Positions 15,257-22,980 are shown, counted from the first letter of the stretch. The stretch is 29,911 nucleotides of DNA from CAZHAC01 sp964383855 (GCA_964383855.1 CAYLIP010000033.1:1-29911), one strand, 5' to 3'. Notes: generated by a model not told the origin, from the sequence alone. Numbers and translations: made by a program.

Positions 15257-16207
15257 CTAACCGACGAGGGGGATGACCTCATCGGCAAAGCGCCTGATCT
15301 CGCCGCCATCGGCGACGAGGGGCAGAAAAGCGATGACATACTCGATGCCCGCCTCGACGTACTGCCGGATGCGGGCGGCGACCTGCTCGGCCGGTCCGGT
15401 CACCATCTGAGGCATCGCCCGCAGGTCCTCGAGCGAGCGGCCGGTCATCGCCGCCACTCTTCTCAGCTCGGCCTCACCGCCGATCACCACGGTCAGCTCG
15501 GTCGAGCGGGTCACCGTGCCGGGGTCGCGGCCCACCTCCTCACAGTGGCCGCGCAGCACCTCCAGCTTGTGGCGGACGGTGCCCGGGTCCCCGACCAGGT
15601 TGCAGCCGTCGGCGAAGCGGGCGACGAGCCGGAGCGTGACCCGCTCTCCCCCGCCCCCGATCCAGAGCGGAAGCGGCCGCTGCAGCGGCTTGGGCTCGCA
15701 CACGGCGTCGCGGACGGTGTAGTAGCGGCCTTCGAAGCTGGCGCGCTCCTCGGTCCACATGGCTCGCATCACCTGCACACCCTCGCGCAGGTGGCGCAGC
15801 CGGTCGGGCGTGGTTGGGAACTCGTAGCCGTAGGCGGCGAACTCCTCCCCATACCAGCCGGCGCCCATGCCCACGACCAGCCGGCCGCCGCTGATGACGT
15901 CGATGCAGCTGGCCATCTTCGCCACCAGCTGCGGAGGCCGGTACTCGTTGCAGGTCACCAGCTGGCCCAGGCGCACGCGGTGGGTGTCGCGAGCCAGCGC
16001 GGCCAGCGTGGTCCAAGCCTCGAAGGTGGGCTGGATCTCCGCCCTGGGAACGGTGTGGAAATGGTCGTAAACCCAGACCGAGTCGAGCCCCGCCGCCTCG
16101 GCCTCCTGAGCGCAGCGGCTCAGCACCTCGTACTGCGCGAAGGGGTCTTTGACCTCACGCAGCTCCAGGCGCCAGCCCTGGGGCGCGAAGACGCCGAACC
16201 TGGTCAC
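15257..16207 (-). CDS. LLM-class, probably F420-dependent oxidoreductase
   Basis: A 316-residue luciferase-like (TIM-barrel) enzyme. It begins FGVFAPQGW and has AAGLDSVWVYDHFHTV near 34–49, TRDTHRVRLGQLVTCNEYRPPQLVAKMAS-type barrel strands (see RVRLGQLVTCNEYRPPQL), GRLVVGMGAGWY, PLPLWIGGGGERV and a C-terminal CEEVGRDPGTV. These are typical of the F420-dependent TIGR03560-like group; FMN use cannot be excluded, and the substrate is unknown. The start is GTG 16207, forming a GTGA overlap with the ylxR stop; the longer ORF to 16291 only reads ylxR in another frame. Its place between ylxR and infB is unusual and suggests co-expression with the translation operon. Confidence 0.88.
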   Translation of the reverse strand: MTRFGVFAPQGWRLELREVKDPFAQYEVLSRCAQEAEAAGLDSVWVYDHFHTVPRAEIQPTFEAWTTLAALARDTHRVRLGQLVTCNEYRPPQLVAKMASCIDVISGGRLVVGMGAGWYGEEFAAYGYEFPTTPDRLRHLREGVQVMRAMWTEERASFEGRYYTVRDAVCEPKPLQRPLPLWIGGGGERVTLRLVARFADGCNLVGDPGTVRHKLEVLRGHCEEVGRDPGTVTRSTELTVVIGGEAELRRVAAMTGRSLEDLRAMPQMVTGPAEQVAARIRQYVEAGIEYVIAFLPLVADGGEIRRFADEVIPLVG

Positions 16208-16458
16208 GCCAGCGCCCTCCAGAGCTCCTCGGGCACGCTGGCCTTCAGCGCCCGAGCCAGAGCTCCCCGCCTGCGCGCGAGCTCGAGGCACTCCGGAGCG
16301 CGATGCAGATAGGCACCGCGGCCGGGCGCGCGGCCGCCGGCGTCGAGCCGGGCCTCGCCGGTGGCGGGGTCACGGACGAATCGGACCAGCTCGGGCTTCC
16401 CGCCCTCGGCCCGGCAGGCCACGCAGGTGCGCACCGGCTGCCGCTCACTCCGCGGCAT
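16204..16458 (-). CDS. ylxR: YlxR/RNPP-A family RNA-binding protein
   Basis: An 84-residue basic protein of the YlxR (DUF448) family, which sits between nusA and infB in many bacteria. The signature VRTCVACRAEGGKPELVRFVR (residues 9–29, CxxCR) and the later GRGAYLHRAPECLELARRR are clear. It is thought to bind RNA, or to act as a nucleoid regulator, or to affect RNase P. The start is ATG 16458, overlapping the nusA 3' end by 14 nt; a longer ORF to 16863 is a shadow of nusA. Its stop overlaps the LLM start. It probably acts in the cytoplasm as a small accessory of the transcription–translation machinery. Confidence 0.92.
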   Translation of the reverse strand: MPRSERQPVRTCVACRAEGGKPELVRFVRDPATGEARLDAGGRAPGRGAYLHRAPECLELARRRGALARALKASVPEELWRALA

Positions 16459-17452
16459 CGCCCGGCTCGGTGGCGGCGCCCTCCGAGGGCGCCTGCTCTG
16501 TGGGGTGGATGTCGATCCGCCAGCCTGTGAGCTTGGCGGCCAGGCGGGCGTTCTGCCCATCCCGGCCGATGGCCAGGCTGAGCTGGTCGGCCGGGACCTC
16601 CACGCGGGCGGTGCGCGTTGCCGCGTCGACTTCCACGCGGTCGACCGGCGCCGGGCCCAGCGCCGCCGCCACGAACCGCTCCGGCTCGTCACTCCAGGGG
16701 ACGATGTCGACGTGCTCGCCCGGCAGGTTCTCGAGCAGGGCATGGTGGCGCACGCCCTTGGGGCCGACGCACGCCCCGACCGCGTCCACCGTGGCGTCGT
16801 CCGAGGAGACCGCGATCTTGGTCCGCCGGCCCGGCTCGCGGGCGATCGCCCGGATGCGGACAACGCCGGCCTGGACCTCGGGCACCTCGGCCTCGAGCTG
16901 GCGCTGCACGAAAAGCCGGTGCGCCCGCGAGACCCGGAGCGCCGGTGGGCGGCTGGTGCGCAGCGGCTCCAGGATCACGAATGCGATCGGCCGGCCCGGC
17001 ACCTGCGACTCGCCTGGCAGCTGGTCCTCGGCGGTCATCAGCCCCTCGACCCGGCCCAGGTCGACGTGCACGGTGCCCGCGCTGTCCAGGCGGTCGACGG
17101 TCGCAGTCGTGAGCTCGCCGTAGCGCTTCGACCACTCCTCCTGCGCCTGCGCCCGTTCGATGCCCTCGAGCTGGCGGAGGACGGCGCGGCGGGCGGTCTG
17201 GGCGGCCGAGCGCATGAAGTCGGCCACCGGCAGGTGCTCCACGGTCTGGGAGCCGTCCTCGGCCGTGCGGGTGGCCGTGACCTCGAGCCTGCCGCTCTCG
17301 GGGTCGATTCGCGCCTGGACGAACCCCTCAGTCTCGAACTGGCGCTTGTAGGCGAGCGCCAGGGCGTGCTCGACCGCGGCCAGCAGGTCGGGGAGCGGGA
17401 TGCCCACCTCTTCGTGGATCCGGCGGAGCGCGTCGCCGAGGTCGACGGCCAC
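16445..17452 (-). CDS. nusA: Transcription termination/antitermination protein NusA
   Basis: A 335-residue RNA-polymerase-associated factor that modulates pausing, termination and antitermination. The N-terminal RNAP-binding domain is about 1–125 (LAAVEHALALAYKRQF at 23–38), then an S1 domain (about 130–195, GTVHVDLGRVEGLM), KH1 (VGACVGPKGVRHHALLENL) and KH2 (QLSLAIGRDGQNARLAAKLTGW). C-terminal acidic repeats are absent, as in actinobacteria and other short forms. The start is GTG 17452, only 2 nt after the rimP stop, so rimP–nusA are probably coupled. An ORF to 17528 in another frame is spurious. Confidence 0.96.
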   Translation of the reverse strand: MAVDLGDALRRIHEEVGIPLPDLLAAVEHALALAYKRQFETEGFVQARIDPESGRLEVTATRTAEDGSQTVEHLPVADFMRSAAQTARRAVLRQLEGIERAQAQEEWSKRYGELTTATVDRLDSAGTVHVDLGRVEGLMTAEDQLPGESQVPGRPIAFVILEPLRTSRPPALRVSRAHRLFVQRQLEAEVPEVQAGVVRIRAIAREPGRRTKIAVSSDDATVDAVGACVGPKGVRHHALLENLPGEHVDIVPWSDEPERFVAAALGPAPVDRVEVDAATRTARVEVPADQLSLAIGRDGQNARLAAKLTGWRIDIHPTEQAPSEGAATEPGDAAE

Positions 17453-17454
17453 GC

Positions 17455-17919
17455 TCAGAACGTGATCGCGAGGCGGGCGGCGATGATGTCGTCCCAGGCC
17501 AGGTGGTGGAATTCGCCCCGCTTGCCACGCACCGCGATGCCGGCGTCGTCCACGCTCACCATGTCGCCCTCGATGACGGCCTCGCCCCCTCCTTCGGCAG
17601 TCCGGAAGCGGACATTGACGTGGCTGCCGACGAAGCGCTCGAACTCACGACGGTCGCGCAGCGGCCGCTCGGCGCCCGGCGAGGAGACCTCGAGGTCGTA
17701 GCGGCCCCCGGGCACGAGGTCGGCCTGGTCGAGCAGCGGTCCCACCACCTGGCTGACCCGCTCGCAGTCCTCGATCGTGATGCCCTCGGGCCGGTCGATC
17801 GCGATCCTCAGCGTCCGGCCGCCGCTCCCCGCCTGCTCCACGGAGTAGATGTCGTAGCCCATGTGCGTGAGCGTGGGCTCGAGCAGCTCGCGGATCTGCG
17901 GTATTGGCCAGGTCGGCAT
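17455..17919 (-). CDS. rimP: Ribosome maturation factor RimP
   Basis: A 154-residue protein needed for 30S subunit maturation. The N-terminal alpha/beta domain starts IRELLEPTLTHMGYDIYSVE and continues through RTLRIAIDRPEGITIEDCERVS; the core YDLEVSSPGAERPLRD is the family signature (about 85–100). The C-terminal SH3-like domain follows (VIEGDMVSVDD). The chosen start is ATG 17919, which gives the usual length. A GTG at 18048 in the same frame would add 43 residues of poor coding quality. No Shine-Dalgarno precedes ATG 17919. It is the first gene of the rimP–nusA–ylxR operon and follows a 216-nt structured leader. Confidence 0.92.
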   Translation of the reverse strand: MPTWPIPQIRELLEPTLTHMGYDIYSVEQAGSGGRTLRIAIDRPEGITIEDCERVSQVVGPLLDQADLVPGGRYDLEVSSPGAERPLRDRREFERFVGSHVNVRFRTAEGGGEAVIEGDMVSVDDAGIAVRGKRGEFHHLAWDDIIAARLAITF

Positions 17920-17935
17920 GTCAGGCGCGCTATTG

Positions 17936-17941
17936 AGGCTA
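17936..17941 (-). promoter_or_regulatory. Possible -10 box TAGCCT before rimP
   Basis: The minus strand reads TAGCCT 16 nt before the rimP ATG, the same spacing as the infB box. The TAG is also the stop of the short leader ORF, so the match may be accidental. No -35 is seen. It would allow a short-leader rimP transcript that skips the leader. Confidence 0.2.
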
Positions 17942-18052
17942 GCGGTCCGTCCGGGAAACCGCTCGCCAATCCATCGGCCCATCTCCGCCGGGCTCCCTTC
18001 GGTCGCTGAAGCCGGCGTCAAGGGGCCCGGCGATTCGTCGTCGCGCACCCAT
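17939..18052 (-). CDS. Putative 37-residue leader peptide
   Basis: A short ORF (MGARRRIAG…) starting at ATG 18052 with an ideally spaced AGGAGG 9 nt upstream, the best ribosome site in this part of the window. Three consecutive CGA Arg codons follow near the start. The ATG lies in the loop of the 18043–18060 hairpin. The stop is 19 nt before the rimP ATG. Third-position GC (about 70%) is below that of real neighbours, so it may not encode a stable protein and could act as a regulatory uORF. No homologue is recognised. Confidence 0.25.
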   Translation of the reverse strand: MGARRRIAGPLDAGFSDRREPGGDGPMDWRAVSRTDR

Positions 18053-18060
18053 TGGTGCGC
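18043..18060 (-). repeat. 7-bp hairpin in rimP leader
   Basis: gcgcacc at 18043–18049 pairs perfectly with ggtgcgc at 18054–18060 around a 4-nt loop. The loop contains the leader-ORF ATG, and the adjacent Shine-Dalgarno is left just outside the stem. It could hide or present that start; the effect is inferred. Confidence 0.5.
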
Positions 18061-18092
18061 TCCTCCTCACGCCACCCTTTCCTTGGCTCCGG

Positions 18093-18131
18093 CGGTCTGG
18101 GCCGCGCCTTGTCGAGCTAATTCCCAGACCG
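18093..18131 (-). repeat. 9-bp inverted repeat after secF
   Basis: cggtctggg (18093–18101) and its exact complement cccagaccg (18123–18131) lie 4–42 nt downstream of the secF stop codon. The loop is 21 nt and no U-run follows, so it is a weak terminator or part of the rimP leader. Confidence 0.45.
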
Positions 18132-18135
18132 ACCA

Positions 18136-19119
18136 CTAGCGCGTCGCTCCCTGCATCCGGCGCCAGACCACGAGCAGGGGCGCCGCATTGAAGATCGAGC
18201 TGTAGGTGCCGGAGACGATGCCGATCAGCAGGGCGAGCACGAAACCCTTGAGGGTGTCGCCGCCCGCGATCAGCAGCGCGACCAGGACCAGCACCACGGT
18301 GAAGCTGGTGATGATCGACCGCGCTCCGGTCTGCATGATCGAGAGGTTCACGATCTGCTCGAAGCTCAGGCTTCTGGCCACGACCAGGTTCTCCCGAATC
18401 CGGTCGAAGACGACGATGGTGTCGTGGACTGAGAACCCGACCACGGTCAGCACGGCGGTCAGGAAGAGGGCGTCGATCTCGCCGATCCGGAGGCCCAGGC
18501 CTCGGCCCAGGATCGAGAAGATGCCGGTCAGCACGGCCACGTCGTGGAGCAGCGCGAGCAATGCGGCACCCCCGAACTGGAAGCCCGACCGCCAGCCGCC
18601 CTGCACCCGCCGGAAGCGGAAGGCCAGGTAGAAGAGGATGCAGGCCGCGGCCACGACCACGGCGATGAACGCGTTGCGGACGGTCTCTCCGGCGACCGTG
18701 CCCCCGACCGCCTGGGTCTGGCTCGAGCTCTCGTCGATCGGACCCAGCTTCTGCGAGAGCTTGTCCTTCAGCGCCTGCTGGTGGGCGGGGTCGGCCTCTC
18801 CAGTCCGGATGATGTAGATGCCCCCGGCGCCGTTCTGCACCGTGCCCTCGGTGCCGGTCGACGCCAGGGCGCTCACCACCTGCTGCTGGGTCGGCTGGCT
18901 CGTGAACTTGAGGAAGAACTCGGTGCCTCCGGCGAAGTCGATCCCGAGCAGAAAGCCCCGGGTGACCATGAAGAAGATGCCCGGCAGGATGATCAGCAGG
19001 GAGAACCCGAAGAACCAGTTGCGGCGGCCGACGAAGTCCAGGCGCCGTGGCGGCCGGACGGTGTGGTCCGCGGTCTCCGGGGTCACGGCGCCGGTCCGGG
19101 CGCCGACCGCCTCACCCAC
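18136..19119 (-). CDS. secF: Protein translocase subunit SecF
   Basis: A 327-residue inner-membrane protein, partner of SecD, that uses the proton gradient to help Sec-dependent export. Six helices are expected: TM1 (NWFFGFSLLIILPGIFFMV), a periplasmic domain (about 60–145), then five helices. Signatures: GIDFAGGTEFFLKF after TM1, and HDTIVVFDRIREN in the TM4–5 region, with FSVHD and GARSI. The start is GTG 19119 overlapping the secD 3' end by 8 nt; secDF are thus coupled. It has a ~40-residue hydrophilic N-terminus before TM1. Confidence 0.96.
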   Translation of the reverse strand: MGEAVGARTGAVTPETADHTVRPPRRLDFVGRRNWFFGFSLLIILPGIFFMVTRGFLLGIDFAGGTEFFLKFTSQPTQQQVVSALASTGTEGTVQNGAGGIYIIRTGEADPAHQQALKDKLSQKLGPIDESSSQTQAVGGTVAGETVRNAFIAVVVAAACILFYLAFRFRRVQGGWRSGFQFGGAALLALLHDVAVLTGIFSILGRGLGLRIGEIDALFLTAVLTVVGFSVHDTIVVFDRIRENLVVARSLSFEQIVNLSIMQTGARSIITSFTVVLVLVALLIAGGDTLKGFVLALLIGIVSGTYSSIFNAAPLLVVWRRMQGATR

Positions 19120-20557
19120 GCGCCACCCCCAGCGAGCGCCCGGCGCGCGCCCAGCCCCAGTTGAGGACGATCGCGAGCAGGTTGTGCGTAACGATGATCG
19201 AGCTGAACATCGAGATCACCACGCCGATGATCAGGGTGAGCGCGAAGCCGCGGACCGGCCCGGTGCCGGCCGCGTAGAGGATGGTGCTGGTGATGATGGT
19301 CGAGATGTTGGAGTCGCGGATCGCGGGCCACGCCCGCCGGACCGCGGCGTCGACGGCGGCCCCGATCGTCCTGCCCGACCTCATCTCCTCCTTGAAGCGC
19401 TCGAAGATCAGGACGTTGGCGTCGACCGCCATCCCCACGCTGAGGATGAACCCGGCCATCCCGGCCAGCGTGACGGTCACCGGGATGACCTTGAAGAGGG
19501 CCAGGATCACGCCCGCGTAGAAGATCAGCGCCAGGCTGGCGAGCAGGCCCGGCACGCGGTAGTAGGCGACCATGAACACGACCACGATGACCAGGCCGAG
19601 CAGTCCGGCGGCCAGGCTCTTCCTGATCGAATCCGAGCCGAGGCTGGCGCCGACGTCGGTCGAGTCGAGCACCCGGATCGAGGCGGGCAGGGCGCCCGAG
19701 TTGAGCAGCGTCGCCAGGTCCTGTGCCGACTGCTGCGTGAAGCTGCCGCTGATCTGCGCCTGACCCCCGAGGATGGGCTCGGTGATGGTCGGGTTGGTCA
19801 GCAGCTTGCCGCCGTGATCGACGGGTGCGCTGATCCTGGCCGCGAAGCCGGGAGTGTCCCACTGCGCGATGTCGTCCTGCGTGAGGTCGAGCCACTCCCC
19901 GATGTGGCGGGCGGGACAGTCCTGACCGCTGCCCGGGCAGGCGTTGACGGCGGCGGTGGTGAGCTTGCCGAACTGGTCGGCGCCGGCCGAGTTGAAGGTG
20001 ATGTTGACGACCCAGTTGATTCCGTTCTGGTCGAGCGCGGCCTGCGCGGCCTGCACCATGTCGCTGGTCAGCGCCGAGATCTGCGGCTTGTAGCCGGGCA
20101 CGGGCGAGTCCTGCGGCGCGGCCGGGTCGGCCACCCAGGTCGTGGTGACCAGGCTCGCCGTCCGACCGATCACGTCCTGCGCCTTGCTCGCCGGCACGCC
20201 GGCCAGCTCGACCACGATCCGGTCGTTGCCCTCCGGCGCCACGTACGGCTCGCTGACGCCCAGCGCATTGATGCGGCGCTGGATGACCGAGATCTCCTCG
20301 GACTGGATCTGGGCCAGGTTGCGGCCGGGTGGCACGTTGTAGATCTGCAGCTCCAGGTGGGTCCCGCCCTGGATGTCGAGCCCGCGGTGCACGTAGAGCT
20401 GCCAGCCGTTGAAGTTCGGCGGCAGGCCGGCCACCGGGCCGCTCATCGGGTAGTGGTTGGCGAGCCGGTACCAGTAGCCGGCGCCGTCCACGAAGAGGGA
20501 GAAGAGCAGAAGGCCGACCACGATCACGCGGACAGGCCAGGAGAGGACTAGCTGCAT
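19112..20557 (-). CDS. secD: Protein translocase subunit SecD
   Basis: A 481-residue membrane protein working with SecF on the exterior side of SecYEG. TM1 (WPVRVIVVGLLLFSLFV) is followed by the first periplasmic subdomain with GLDIQGGTHLELQ, a head domain, then five C-terminal helices from about 315 (LGLVIVVVFMVAYYRVPG) holding VGMAVDANVLIFERFKEEM. It is short compared with E. coli (615) but normal for Terrabacteria. The start is ATG 20557; no Shine-Dalgarno is visible, and a TAGACT box lies 15 nt upstream. It follows ruvB after a 107-nt gap, an order (ruvCAB–secDF) common in actinobacteria. Confidence 0.96.
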   Translation of the reverse strand: MQLVLSWPVRVIVVGLLLFSLFVDGAGYWYRLANHYPMSGPVAGLPPNFNGWQLYVHRGLDIQGGTHLELQIYNVPPGRNLAQIQSEEISVIQRRINALGVSEPYVAPEGNDRIVVELAGVPASKAQDVIGRTASLVTTTWVADPAAPQDSPVPGYKPQISALTSDMVQAAQAALDQNGINWVVNITFNSAGADQFGKLTTAAVNACPGSGQDCPARHIGEWLDLTQDDIAQWDTPGFAARISAPVDHGGKLLTNPTITEPILGGQAQISGSFTQQSAQDLATLLNSGALPASIRVLDSTDVGASLGSDSIRKSLAAGLLGLVIVVVFMVAYYRVPGLLASLALIFYAGVILALFKVIPVTVTLAGMAGFILSVGMAVDANVLIFERFKEEMRSGRTIGAAVDAAVRRAWPAIRDSNISTIITSTILYAAGTGPVRGFALTLIIGVVISMFSSIIVTHNLLAIVLNWGWARAGRSLGVARG

Positions 20558-20572
20558 TCGAGAACGGATGGG

Positions 20573-20578
20573 AGTCTA
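20573..20578 (-). promoter_or_regulatory. Candidate -10 box TAGACT for secDF
   Basis: The minus strand reads TAGACT 15 nt upstream of the secD ATG, in the 107-nt gap after ruvB. A TGAACC sequence at 17-nt spacing is only a poor -35. The segment between box and ATG lacks a ribosome-binding site. The rest of the gap (20579–20664) has a loose 7-bp inverted repeat and no clear gene. Confidence 0.35.
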
Positions 20579-20664
20579 CCTGTCGGGCGGGAGACGGTTC
20601 AGCGACGGCCAGGCCGAGCAGGCTGGCGAGTGCCCGGTTGCGGCTTTGCCGACCGCCGTCGAAG

Positions 20665-21711
20665 CTAGAGGAGCGCCCCCTGCTCGGGCCCGCGCTCGGG
20701 CGGCCTGAGCCCGAGGTGGCTGTAGGCCAGGTCGGTCACGACCCGGCCGCGCGGGGTGCGGGCCAGGAAGCCGACCTGGATCAGGTACGGCTCGTGCACG
20801 TCCTCGACGGTCTCCGGCTCCTCGCTGAGTGAGGTGGCCAGGGTGTCCAGGCCGACCGGGCCGCCCCGGAACTTGGTGATGATGATCTCCAGGATCCGCC
20901 GGTCGAGCGGCTCCAGCCCCAGCTCGTCGACGTCGAGCATGGCCAGGGCGCGGAGTGTCACCTCCAGCGTGGCGCGCCCCTGGGCGCGGACCTGGGCGTA
21001 GTCGCGGACCCGCCGCAGGATCCGGTTGGCGATCCGCGGGGTGCCCCGGGCCCGCCGGGCGATCTCGGCCACCGCCTCGGGATCGGCGTCGACCTCCAGC
21101 AGCCGGGCCGACCGCAGCACGATCTGCTCGAGCTCGGGCCGGGTGTAGAAGTCGAGGCGGAAGCTGATGCCGAAGCGATCCCTCATGGGCCCGCTGAGAA
21201 GGCCCTGGCGGGTGGTGGCGCCCACACAGGTGAATTTGGGCAGCTGGAGATTTAGGCTCGTGGCCCCGGCGCCCTTCCCCACCACGTGGTCGAACCGGAA
21301 GTCTTCGAGGGCCGGGTAGAGGCTTTCCTCCACCACCTTGTTGAGGCGGTGGATCTCGTCGATGAAGAAGACGTCACGGTCGCCCAGGTTGAGGAGCATG
21401 GAGGCGAGAGCGCCCTGGTGGTCGATGGCCGGGCCGCTGGTCGTCCGGATCTGCACGCCGAGCTCGTTGGCGACGATGTTGGCGAGCGTGGTCTTGCCGA
21501 GTCCGGGCGGGCCGCTGAAGAGCACGTGCTCGACCGCCTCGCCGCGCCGCCGCGCCGCCTCGAGAAGGATCGAGAGGTTCTCCTTGATCGCCTCCTGCCC
21601 CACGTACTCGCTCAGCGTGCGCGGTCGCAGGGTGCGGTCCAGGAGATCCTCGTCGCGGGACGCGCCGGGATCCATCATCGCGTCGCCGTGTCCGCCCGGG
21701 TCCTGGATCAC
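20665..21711 (-). CDS. ruvB: Holliday junction branch-migration ATPase RuvB
   Basis: A 348-residue AAA+ motor that forms hexamers on DNA and, with RuvA, drives branch migration at Holliday junctions. Walker A is GPPGLGKTT (67–75), Walker B FFIDEIHR (about 115–122), sensor-1/arginine-finger region GATTRQGLLSGPMRDRFGI, and the C-terminal winged helix has LDTLATSLSEEPETVEDVHEPYL and QVGFLARTPRGR. The start is GTG 21711 in a GTGA overlap with the ruvA stop. A 20-residue variable N-terminus precedes the first conserved DRTLRPRTLSEYVGQ. Confidence 0.98.
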   Translation of the reverse strand: MIQDPGGHGDAMMDPGASRDEDLLDRTLRPRTLSEYVGQEAIKENLSILLEAARRRGEAVEHVLFSGPPGLGKTTLANIVANELGVQIRTTSGPAIDHQGALASMLLNLGDRDVFFIDEIHRLNKVVEESLYPALEDFRFDHVVGKGAGATSLNLQLPKFTCVGATTRQGLLSGPMRDRFGISFRLDFYTRPELEQIVLRSARLLEVDADPEAVAEIARRARGTPRIANRILRRVRDYAQVRAQGRATLEVTLRALAMLDVDELGLEPLDRRILEIIITKFRGGPVGLDTLATSLSEEPETVEDVHEPYLIQVGFLARTPRGRVVTDLAYSHLGLRPPERGPEQGALL

Positions 21712-22307
21712 CGGCCGAGCGCCTTCAGGGCCGCGGTGAGCGCCTCCTGCGGGCTGGGTTGGGCCGACCAGTCGACGGCTTCGATGCCGGCCTTGGTCTG
21801 GACAGCCGTGAAACCGAGACCCCGCAGCGCCTCCTCGACCGCCTTGGGCGCCGCGCCGTCGCCGGCGGCGCCGGCCGCTCGGGGCAGGGCCAGGATCGCC
21901 TCTTGGGCCTCGAGGCGCGGCTTCAGGTCGATGATCACCTTCTGGGCGGTGCGCGGCCCGACGCCGGAGGCGCGCCGGATGGGCCCCACGTCGTCGCTCA
22001 GGATGGCGCGCCGGAGGACATCCAGCGAGGCGGCGCTGAGGATGGCCAGGCCGACCCTGGGCCCCACCCCGTCGACCTGGATCAGCAGCTGGAACATCTC
22101 CAGCTCGTCGGCGGTGGCGAAGCCGAAGAGCGCCAGCTGGTCCTCCCGCACGTGGGTGTGGATGTGAAGCTCGAGCTGGGAACCGACGGGCCCGATCCGC
22201 TCCCGCGCGGTCGCCGGCACGCTGACCAGGTAGCCCACTCCGTGCACGTCGAGCACCACGTGGTCGACGCCCTGGCGGGCCACCGTCCCCCGCAGGTGGG
22301 CGATCAA
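21708..22307 (-). CDS. ruvA: Holliday junction DNA-binding protein RuvA
   Basis: A 199-residue protein that forms tetramers binding the junction and loading RuvB. The N-terminal OB fold begins IAHLRGTVARQGVDHVVLDVHGVGYLVSVP; the middle helix-hairpin-helix pair shows FQLLIQVDGVGPRVGLAILS and GVGPRTAQKVIIDLK; the flexible linker (AAGAAGDGAAPK) and C-terminal domain III (EEALRGLGFT) follow. The start is TTG 22307, as the family N-terminus follows at once. It begins 7 nt after the ruvC stop; no Shine-Dalgarno is seen, and translation is probably coupled. Confidence 0.97.
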   Translation of the reverse strand: MIAHLRGTVARQGVDHVVLDVHGVGYLVSVPATARERIGPVGSQLELHIHTHVREDQLALFGFATADELEMFQLLIQVDGVGPRVGLAILSAASLDVLRRAILSDDVGPIRRASGVGPRTAQKVIIDLKPRLEAQEAILALPRAAGAAGDGAAPKAVEEALRGLGFTAVQTKAGIEAVDWSAQPSPQEALTAALKALGR

Positions 22308-22314
22308 TAGAGAG

Positions 22315-22878
22315 TCAAGGGAGAACCGTGTCCCCTCCCCCTGGGTCGGGCTGGCCGGGTCGGGCGCCGGGCCTGGGCCTGGCGGTGGCTCCCGCGGCCA
22401 GCCGCATGAGGCGCGAGCGGCTGTGGCAGATGGCGATCGCGATCGCGTCGGCCGCGTGCTCGTCGACCCGTTCGCGAAGGCCCTGGAGGGCCAGCATCCT
22501 CGCCATCTGCGCCTTGCCGGCGCTGCCGTAGCCGGTCAGGTTGGCCTTCACCGACGCCGGCTTGTACTCGAACACCGGAACGCCGGCCCGCTCGAGGGCC
22601 AGCAGCGCCACGCCCCGGGCCTGGGCGACCCCGATCACGCTCGTCCGGTTGGCGCCCATGAAGAGCTCTTCGAGCGCGGCCTCGGCGACCCGGTGGACGC
22701 CGAGCAGGCCTTCCAGCTCGGCGCTGATCCGGAGCAGTCGTGGGCCGTCCGGTCCCGGGGCGGTCTTGATCGTGCCGCAGGCCACCACCCGCCCAGAGCG
22801 ATCGAGCACTCCCCAGCCGGTGCTGGCCAGGCCCGGGTCGATGCCGAGGTAGTGACCTACCCCGGCGACAACCGACAT
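22315..22878 (-). CDS. ruvC: Crossover junction endodeoxyribonuclease RuvC
   Basis: A 187-residue RNase-H-fold resolvase that cuts Holliday junctions. Acidic catalytic residues are seen in YLGIDPGLASTGWGV (D14), LEELFMGAN, and the C-terminal HAADAIAIAICH. It has a ~30-residue Pro/Gly/Arg-rich extension after the normal end. The start chosen is ATG 22878; a TTG at 22950 in frame would add 24 residues (MAAWFDIPAN…) not expected in the family, though that stretch reads fairly coding-like. A 102-nt gap separates it from yebC, in keeping with the yebC–ruvC order of many bacteria. Confidence 0.95.
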   Translation of the reverse strand: MSVVAGVGHYLGIDPGLASTGWGVLDRSGRVVACGTIKTAPGPDGPRLLRISAELEGLLGVHRVAEAALEELFMGANRTSVIGVAQARGVALLALERAGVPVFEYKPASVKANLTGYGSAGKAQMARMLALQGLRERVDEHAADAIAIAICHSRSRLMRLAAGATARPRPGARPGQPDPGGGDTVLP

Positions 22879-22980
22879 CGCCCGACCTGGCTGGAGCTGT
22901 GCTGAAACGCGTTCAAGATCGTTTGCGGGAATGTCGAACCAGGCGGCCAAACCCGCGGCCGCGCGGGGAACCGGGAGCCA

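Larger units (their letters stand above)
17920..18135 (-). promoter_or_regulatory. 216-nt structured leader upstream of rimP–nusA
   Basis: Non-coding region between the secF stop and rimP. Read on the minus strand it holds a 9-bp perfect inverted repeat (cggtctggg/cccagaccg, plus 18093–18101 and 18123–18131, 21-nt loop) just after secF, then AGGAGG (complement of 18062–18067), then a 7-bp hairpin with a 4-nt loop (18043–18060), then a short ORF. Leader regulation of rimP–nusA is known in other bacteria; here the structures are seen and the control role is inferred. Confidence 0.5.

Noticed and set aside
17920..18048. 43-residue N-terminal extension of RimP from GTG 18048
   Set aside because: RimP already has normal length from ATG 17919; third-position GC of the extension is lower and no family member is known to need it.
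20579..20664. Small gene in the ruvB–secD gap (frame reading RNRALASLLGLAVAE)
   Set aside because: No start codon with a ribosome site and no known family; too short to support.
22879..22950. 24-residue N-terminal extension of RuvC from TTG 22950
   Set aside because: RuvC proteins start a few residues before GIDPG; ATG 22878 fits better. Kept only as a remote option.
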